From positions 2,036,965 to 2,100,964 of the forward strand of contig NZ_LT992558.1 of NCBI RefSeq assembly GCF_900258435.1: a stretch of 64,000 bases of DNA, given 5' to 3'. Numbering within the stretch: the stretch's first letter is position 1; each line of letters starts with the position of its first letter. This stretch comes from Carnobacterium divergens. Lineage in GTDB: Bacteria; Bacillota; Bacilli; Lactobacillales; Carnobacteriaceae. Position numbers and translations under genes: made by a program. This document shows, in pieces, positions 59,402-64,000 of the stretch. The notes beneath the pieces are model-generated. The model saw only the letters and a program-made list of their open reading frames with translations, was not told the DNA's origin and did no database searches.

Positions 59402-61477
59402 TTACTTATTCTCCTTCATGGCAGCTTTTAATGCCAACGCTAAAGGACTCTCCACTTCCTCTTCACTTTGACTATACTTTTTAAGCATTTTCTTTTCTTC
59501 GTGTTTTGACATTTTTTTATTTTTCTTATCTCCTATTTTTTCAGAGATATTACAGAACTTACATTTGAAATAAGCCCCATTTTTGCCTTCATGAATTTCC
59601 ATTTTTTTATGGCACTGCGAACAGCGATGCATCGATATTTTTGGATCTTTTCTACGGCGGTAAGAACACTCCGTATTGCTACAAACTAAAATTTTGCCAT
59701 CACGAGCATTTTTTTCTTTTAACTTTTCACCGCAATCTGGACATGTTTTATTCGTTAATGAGTGATCGGTGTATACTTGATTGCTTGTCTTGATCTCTTT
59801 TACTAGGCGTGTTGTTTCAGCTTCGATTTGTTTAATAAAGACTTCTTTTTTTAATTTGCTCGCAGCAATCTCTTCGAGTGCTTTTTCCCATTTCGCAGTT
59901 AAATCCGGTGTGACAAGTGTTGGATTAACCAGAGTCAATAATTGTCTTCCTTTAGGCGACACACTTAATTTATTTTGTGCACGTTCCATCAACTCACTGC
60001 TGATTAATTTTTCAATAATTTCAGCTCTTGTTGCGGGGGTGCCTAAACCCGTTTTCTCCATTTTTTGCAAGAGGGTTGCTTCTGTCAAACGACTTGGTGC
60101 CTCTGTCAAATGTTTATTGATTGCAAATTGTGGATTTTTTAACGCTTCGCCTTTTTTATAAGAAGCATTTACTTTAGGTGCTTCCACTTGTTTCCAACCG
60201 GATTCAATCACTTCTTCTTGTTGACATTGGAATTGAATGCCTTCAACTAAAAATTGATACGTCGTTTTTTTAGCTTGATAGGCTGGTAAAAACAATCCTA
60301 AGAAGCGCTCTACAACCATTCGGTAAATTTTCAGCTCATCACTTTCCATTTTTTCAACTCTTGGTCGTTCTTCCGTCGGAATAATCCCATGGTGATCGGT
60401 TACCTTGCTATTATTGAAAACCCCTTTTTGAGTGACTTGTCCGCCATTTCTCAAAGCTTTCTTTACCACATCCGGTGAAAAACCTTGAACCGCATGTAAA
60501 CGATCTTTCATAGTTGCGGCCATATCGGTTGTTAAATGCTTTGAATCGGTTCTTGGGTAAGACAATACTTTATGACGTTCATACAAAGTCTGCATCAAAC
60601 CTAACGTTTTCTTAGCTGAAAATTGGTAACGTTTATTAGCATCTCGTTGTAATTCAGTTAAATCATAAGGAATAGGTGCATACTCTGTTTGAATTTTTTC
60701 TTTGATTTCATTTACTTTAACTGGTTTACTTTTTAATTTAGCCGCCAATTCTTCGGCTTCTTTACGATCCTTAAATTTGGTTTTAGCGCCTTCAATCAAA
60801 GTTGCTTTTTGACCATCCACCATTAAGCTGACGGTATAAAATGTTTCTGGCATAAACGTTTCTATTTTTTCTTCTTGTTTGCGTACCATTGCTAAAGTAG
60901 GTGTTTGAACACGTCCAGCTGACAAACTGTCTTGATATCTTACTGTTAAGGCTCTTGTTACATTTAAGCCAACCAACCAATCCGCTTGGGAACGTGCTAT
61001 TGCTGAATCGTATAATGCATCGTATTGCTTACTTGGTTTTAGATTTTTAAATCCTTCTTTAATGGCTTTGTCCGTTTGAGAAGAAATCCATAGACGCTTA
61101 ACAGGTTTATTAAAGTGAACATACTCTAAAATCCAACGCGCAACCAACTCCCCTTCTCTTCCGGCATCTGTTGCAATTACAGCACTGTCAATGTCTTTGC
61201 GGTTCGCTAATTGTTTAATCGCTTTTAATTGATGCCCTGTATTTTTTAATGGTTTAATCGCCATTTTTGGAGGAATTAACGGCAAACTTTCTAAATCCCA
61301 ATTGGCCCATTCTTTTTTGTAATCTTCTGGCATTTTTAAACCTAATAAATGACCTAATGCCCAAGTTACAATAACGTCTTTTCCTTCTATATAGTTCTTA
61401 TTTTTTTGAGTAGCGCCAAGAACACGAGCAATTTCTTTTCCGACACTAGGTTTTTCTGCAATAATTAATGTTTTCAT
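59402..61477 (-). CDS. topB: DNA topoisomerase III
   Basis: Type IA topoisomerase that decatenates DNA. The 691-residue protein has the Toprim domain (EKPSVGKEIARVLG, DAGREGELVARW), the active-site Tyr in SYPRTDSKHL, and two C-terminal zinc ribbons (CPDCGEKL...CSNTEC and CSQCHKKM...CKFC), then a Lys/Glu-rich tail. It follows a DUF1033 gene by 12 bp, forming a two-gene unit. Confidence 0.95.
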   Translation of the reverse strand: MKTLIIAEKPSVGKEIARVLGATQKNKNYIEGKDVIVTWALGHLLGLKMPEDYKKEWANWDLESLPLIPPKMAIKPLKNTGHQLKAIKQLANRKDIDSAVIATDAGREGELVARWILEYVHFNKPVKRLWISSQTDKAIKEGFKNLKPSKQYDALYDSAIARSQADWLVGLNVTRALTVRYQDSLSAGRVQTPTLAMVRKQEEKIETFMPETFYTVSLMVDGQKATLIEGAKTKFKDRKEAEELAAKLKSKPVKVNEIKEKIQTEYAPIPYDLTELQRDANKRYQFSAKKTLGLMQTLYERHKVLSYPRTDSKHLTTDMAATMKDRLHAVQGFSPDVVKKALRNGGQVTQKGVFNNSKVTDHHGIIPTEERPRVEKMESDELKIYRMVVERFLGLFLPAYQAKKTTYQFLVEGIQFQCQQEEVIESGWKQVEAPKVNASYKKGEALKNPQFAINKHLTEAPSRLTEATLLQKMEKTGLGTPATRAEIIEKLISSELMERAQNKLSVSPKGRQLLTLVNPTLVTPDLTAKWEKALEEIAASKLKKEVFIKQIEAETTRLVKEIKTSNQVYTDHSLTNKTCPDCGEKLKEKNARDGKILVCSNTECSYRRRKDPKISMHRCSQCHKKMEIHEGKNGAYFKCKFCNISEKIGDKKNKKMSKHEEKKMLKKYSQSEEEVESPLALALKAAMKENK

Positions 61478-61489
61478 TTCATTTCCTTT

Positions 61490-61804
61490 CTATTTTGAAG
61501 CTGTCGGTTGAAACACTTCAAAAGGTCGATCATCTTTTAAAAGCATGATGCTATGGAATAATTGTATGTCATCTTCGCAATCTTCGCAATATCGTATTTC
61601 TGTTTCATTCCAAAATGCAGTTAAATAAGACTTTTTTGTTTCTTTATAAGGATACTGCATTTCTAACTCTGAATAAATTTGTTGATACGCTTGGCTGGCT
61701 TCTTGAAAAGTCGCATAATCGTTTTGCGAAACAATATCGTCTTTCCAATCATCAAAAAACCACCAGGGTTCGTATTCACCATATAATGCAATCACTTGAT
61801 ACAA
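61490..61804 (-). CDS. DUF1033 family protein
   Basis: A 104-residue acidic soluble protein with the DUF1033 pattern (ALYGEYEPWWFFDDWKDDI at residues 6-24, then FWNETEIRYCEDCEDDIQ). A TTG start at 61804 follows GGAGGGG. The family occurs in Lactobacillales and lacks a known function; the Trp-rich first half is its most conserved part. It is probably co-transcribed with topB. Confidence 0.85.
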   Translation of the reverse strand: MYQVIALYGEYEPWWFFDDWKDDIVSQNDYATFQEASQAYQQIYSELEMQYPYKETKKSYLTAFWNETEIRYCEDCEDDIQLFHSIMLLKDDRPFEVFQPTASK

Positions 61805-61878
61805 ATAGATCCCCTCCTGTTTTTTATCTTAATTCAAGTATATCATGACTTGCTCTAATTGGCTTTTTTGTAGTTTGA

Positions 61879-61907
61879 TTGACTAATCACAAATTCATCG
61901 TTAAAAT
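61879..61907 (+). promoter_or_regulatory. acyP promoter
   Basis: TTGACT (61879-61884), 17 bases, TAAAAT (61902-61907), with the ATG about 35 bases downstream. Confidence 0.75.
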
Positions 61908-61943
61908 ACTTATATTGTTACGTATTAGAAAGGAGAGGATTTG

Positions 61944-62219
61944 ATGAAAACCATTCGTATGAAGGTAAAAGGTCGCGTGCAAGGTGTTGGATTTCGTTAT
62001 ATGACAAAGATGGTTGCCGATCAAATTGGCGTATTTGGAATTGTACAAAATGAAACAGATGGATCCGTTTATATTGAAGCAAATGGTGACTCAGATAAAA
62101 TCGATTTATTTATTGCTAAAATAAAACAGTCTCCCACCCCTAGTGGACGAGTCGACGATCTCCAACTTGAAGAAGATGCATCTATCAAAATTCGCAACAA
62201 ATTTTCAGTAACTAATTGA
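61944..62219 (+). CDS. acyP: acylphosphatase
   Basis: Small enzyme that hydrolyses acyl phosphates such as acetyl phosphate. The ATG at 61944 is eight bases after AGGAG, giving 91 residues. The substrate loop GRVQGVGFR (residues about 9-17) contains the catalytic Arg, and the Asn in VQNETDGSV is the second catalytic residue. It lies 66 bp before yidC on the same strand, a pair often seen in Lactobacillales. Confidence 0.95.
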   Translation: MKTIRMKVKGRVQGVGFRYMTKMVADQIGVFGIVQNETDGSVYIEANGDSDKIDLFIAKIKQSPTPSGRVDDLQLEEDASIKIRNKFSVTN

Positions 62220-62285
62220 AATCTGACCGCGATTCAAGTATAGTTAGAAATGTTACCTATTAAATTAATCAAAGGATTGTGAAAC

Positions 62286-63203
62286 ATGAATAAATTAAAA
62301 AAATTACTTTTAACAAGTAGCGTATTAAGTCTTGTCCTTTTCTTATCTGGTTGTATGAAAACTGATAAAAATGGGAATGGAACAGGTCTTATTTATGACT
62401 ATCTTGTTGTGCCAACAGGAAATTCTATCATTTGGTTAGCGGACTTGTTTAATGGCAGTTATGGAATGGCGATTATTTTTATTACATTAATCGTTCGTAT
62501 CATTATTTTGCCTTTAAATTTAAATCAAGCGAAAAAATCAATGATTCAGCAAGAAAAGATGGCTGTCATTAAGCCTGAAATGGATGTTATCCAAAAGAAA
62601 CAAAAAGAAGCTGTCACACAAGAAGAAAAAGCTGCTGCTCAACAAGAATTGATGGCACTTTACAAAGCCAATAATATGAGTATGACTGGTGGAATCGGCT
62701 GTTTGCCCATTCTCATCCAAATGCCTATTTTCACTGCGATGTATCAAGCAATTCGCCTCTCTCCTCAAATTGCAGAAAGTAATTTCTTAGGACTTAACCT
62801 TGGCGATAAAAATGTCTATCTAGCAATTGCTGCTGGTTTAGTTTACGTCGTGCAAGCATACCTTTCAATGATTGGCATGCCTGAAGCTCAGAAAAAACAA
62901 ATGCGTATGATGATGTTTATGAGTCCAGTAATGATCTTAATTTTCACACTCCAATCACCAGCTGGTCTTGGTCTTTATTGGTTAGTCGGTGGGGTCTTCG
63001 CTTGTTTCCAAACTTTAATTACAAATTTGTATCACAAACCTAAAATTAAAGCTGCAATCGCAGAGGAAATGAAAAATCGTCCGATTCAACCTGCTGTTGT
63101 TCAAAAAGCTAAACCAATTAAAGCTGAAGAAATCAGTGCTGCTTCAAAAAAGAATACACCTAATCCTAAAAAAGGACGTAACTCAGGTAAACAGAATCGC
63201 TAA
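62286..63203 (+). CDS. yidC: membrane protein insertase YidC2
   Basis: Inserts membrane proteins with or without the Sec translocon. The 305-residue lipoprotein has its lipobox at LFLSGC (Cys23), five helices, the conserved Arg in IVRIIILP, and a basic C-terminal tail (KGRNSGKQNR), which marks the YidC2 type able to contact ribosomes. In Lactobacillales another yidC usually lies beside rnpA elsewhere. It ends in a two-way terminator. Confidence 0.95.
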   Translation: MNKLKKLLLTSSVLSLVLFLSGCMKTDKNGNGTGLIYDYLVVPTGNSIIWLADLFNGSYGMAIIFITLIVRIIILPLNLNQAKKSMIQQEKMAVIKPEMDVIQKKQKEAVTQEEKAAAQQELMALYKANNMSMTGGIGCLPILIQMPIFTAMYQAIRLSPQIAESNFLGLNLGDKNVYLAIAAGLVYVVQAYLSMIGMPEAQKKQMRMMMFMSPVMILIFTLQSPAGLGLYWLVGGVFACFQTLITNLYHKPKIKAAIAEEMKNRPIQPAVVQKAKPIKAEEISAASKKNTPNPKKGRNSGKQNR

Positions 63204-63214
63204 TTCAATAAATA

Positions 63215-63259
63215 AAAAAGAAAGGAGCTAGTGACCTGAGTCACTAGCTCCTTTCTTTT
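63215..63259. terminator. two-way terminator between yidC and the sensor kinase gene
   Basis: Perfect 19-base arms centred on a four-base loop (AAAGAAAGGAGCTAGTGAC / reverse complement), with A- and T-runs on both sides. Confidence 0.93.
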
Positions 63260-64000
63260 AATTTTCCTTTAATATCGGCAAACTAATTCTAAAAATCGTA
63301 CCATGATTTAAAACACTTTCAACAGAAATTGTTCCTTGATACCCATCTAGCAACTCCTTGGCGATAGCTAAACCTAACCCATTTCCACCTTTGTCTCGAC
63401 TTCTTGCCTTATCGATTCGATAGAAACGATTAAATATTTTTTGCAAATCCCCTTGACCAATTCCTTCACCAAAATCTTGAATGGCAATTTGAATAGCGTA
63501 ATCATCTTGAGCTACTGAAATGTGAATCTCTTTGCGATCTGTTGAATATTTTACAGCGTTGTCCAATAAAATAATCAAAATCTGTTCAAAATGGTTTCGG
63601 TAAATTTGAACATTTACATCTTCATCCACGTCATCATCTAAATTAAAAACAAAATCAGGATGAATCATACTAAAATTATTAAAGGTTTGGTGAATCATAT
63701 TTTTTACATTTGTTTTTTCATGTTTATAATGGATTTCCACTTGTTCTGCTCTAGAAAGATCTAGCATTTCTTGTACTAAGCTCTTCATCCGTTCGATTTC
63801 TTGTAAGGATGCAGACAAAGACTCGTCTAAAATAACAGGATCTTCTTTTCCCCAACGATTTAGTAGTTTTAAATGACCTTCCATAATAGCTACTGGCGTC
63901 CGTAATTCATGAGAAACATCCTCAACAAATTGTTTTTGTTGCTCAATGTATTTTTGCATTTTATCTAGCATGTCATTGAACAGTCTTGTCAAATCGGATA
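63258..64000 (-). CDS. HAMP-containing sensor histidine kinase, C-terminal part (start outside window)
   Basis: About 247 C-terminal residues of a two-component kinase; the frame is open to the window edge, so the sensor part is missing. The first visible residues (DLTRLFNDMLDKMQ) are the end of a HAMP domain, followed by the H-box FVEDVSHELRTPVAIMEGHLKLL with the phospho-accepting His, then N-box LLDNAVKYS, G1 DFGEGIG and G2 GGNGLGLAIAKEL. The sequence style resembles LisK/ArlS kinases of Listeria and staphylococci, but the signal cannot be assigned. Its response regulator would lie beyond the edge. Confidence 0.92.
   Translation of the reverse strand, partial: SDLTRLFNDMLDKMQKYIEQQKQFVEDVSHELRTPVAIMEGHLKLLNRWGKEDPVILDESLSASLQEIERMKSLVQEMLDLSRAEQVEIHYKHEKTNVKNMIHQTFNNFSMIHPDFVFNLDDDVDEDVNVQIYRNHFEQILIILLDNAVKYSTDRKEIHISVAQDDYAIQIAIQDFGEGIGQGDLQKIFNRFYRIDKARSRDKGGNGLGLAIAKELLDGYQGTISVESVLNHGTIFRISLPILKEN

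Overview
This window is low-GC, AT-rich chromosomal DNA from a Firmicute of the order Lactobacillales. Gene content and order (mutS-ricA-ymdB-rny-recA-cinA-pgsA-rodZ-ymfI/H/F-ftsK; ruvAB-queA-tgt-yajC; a two-permease Mn/Zn transporter with a DtxR regulator; bifunctional AdhE; OhyA; no sporulation genes) point to Carnobacteriaceae or Enterococcaceae, with Carnobacterium the most likely genus. The genus is inferred from protein style and gene order; no database search was possible. I see no rRNA, tRNA, CRISPR array, prophage or insertion sequence, and no clear frameshifted gene.

Layout. 1-1000: the start of an oleate hydratase and a TetR regulator. 1100-9800: PBP2B, YfhO, a pentapeptide-repeat protein, MnSOD, a DUF1189 membrane protein and the RNA helicase CshB. 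10-16 kb: zwf, the ytkL-ytoI-nrnA operon and SOS polymerase dinB. 16-20.3 kb: a five-gene metal-uptake operon (mntR, binding protein, ATPase, two permeases). 20.5-23.4 kb: adhE under a promoter flanked by two Rex-like sites. 23.4-31.8 kb: the ruvA-ruvB-queA block and a TetR-tgt-yajC-mprF-comN block, separated by a 481-bp gene-free gap that looks like a structured RNA gene. 31.9-38.9 kb: msrB, maf, mutL, mutS, ricA, ymdB. 39-50.7 kb: rny, recA, cinA, pgsA, a Na+/H+ antiporter, rodZ, ymfI and two M16-like peptidase genes. 50.8-55.7 kb: the nucleoside ABC importer (bmpA, nupO, nupP, nupQ). 55.9-64 kb: ftsK, a DUF975 protein, topB with a DUF1033 gene, acylphosphatase, YidC2 and the C-terminal part of a sensor kinase.

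Most genes run on the minus strand, and most transcription units end in a strong hairpin that I could locate. Several themes link genes: DNA repair and SOS (dinB, recA, ruvAB, mutSL, with LexA-like boxes at dinB and recA and a degraded one at ruvA), RNA turnover (rny, ymdB, ricA, nrnA, cshB), envelope (PBP2B, YfhO, MprF, PgsA, RodZ, YidC) and redox/metal balance (sodA, mnt operon, msrB, adhE).

The least explained part is 28.68-29.03 kb: a promoter with a perfect match to the relaxed catabolite-repression (cre) consensus, a 13-bp long-range closing helix, a tandem 13-nt repeat and a terminator, with no convincing reading frame. I propose it as a CcpA-controlled small RNA of about 300 nt.
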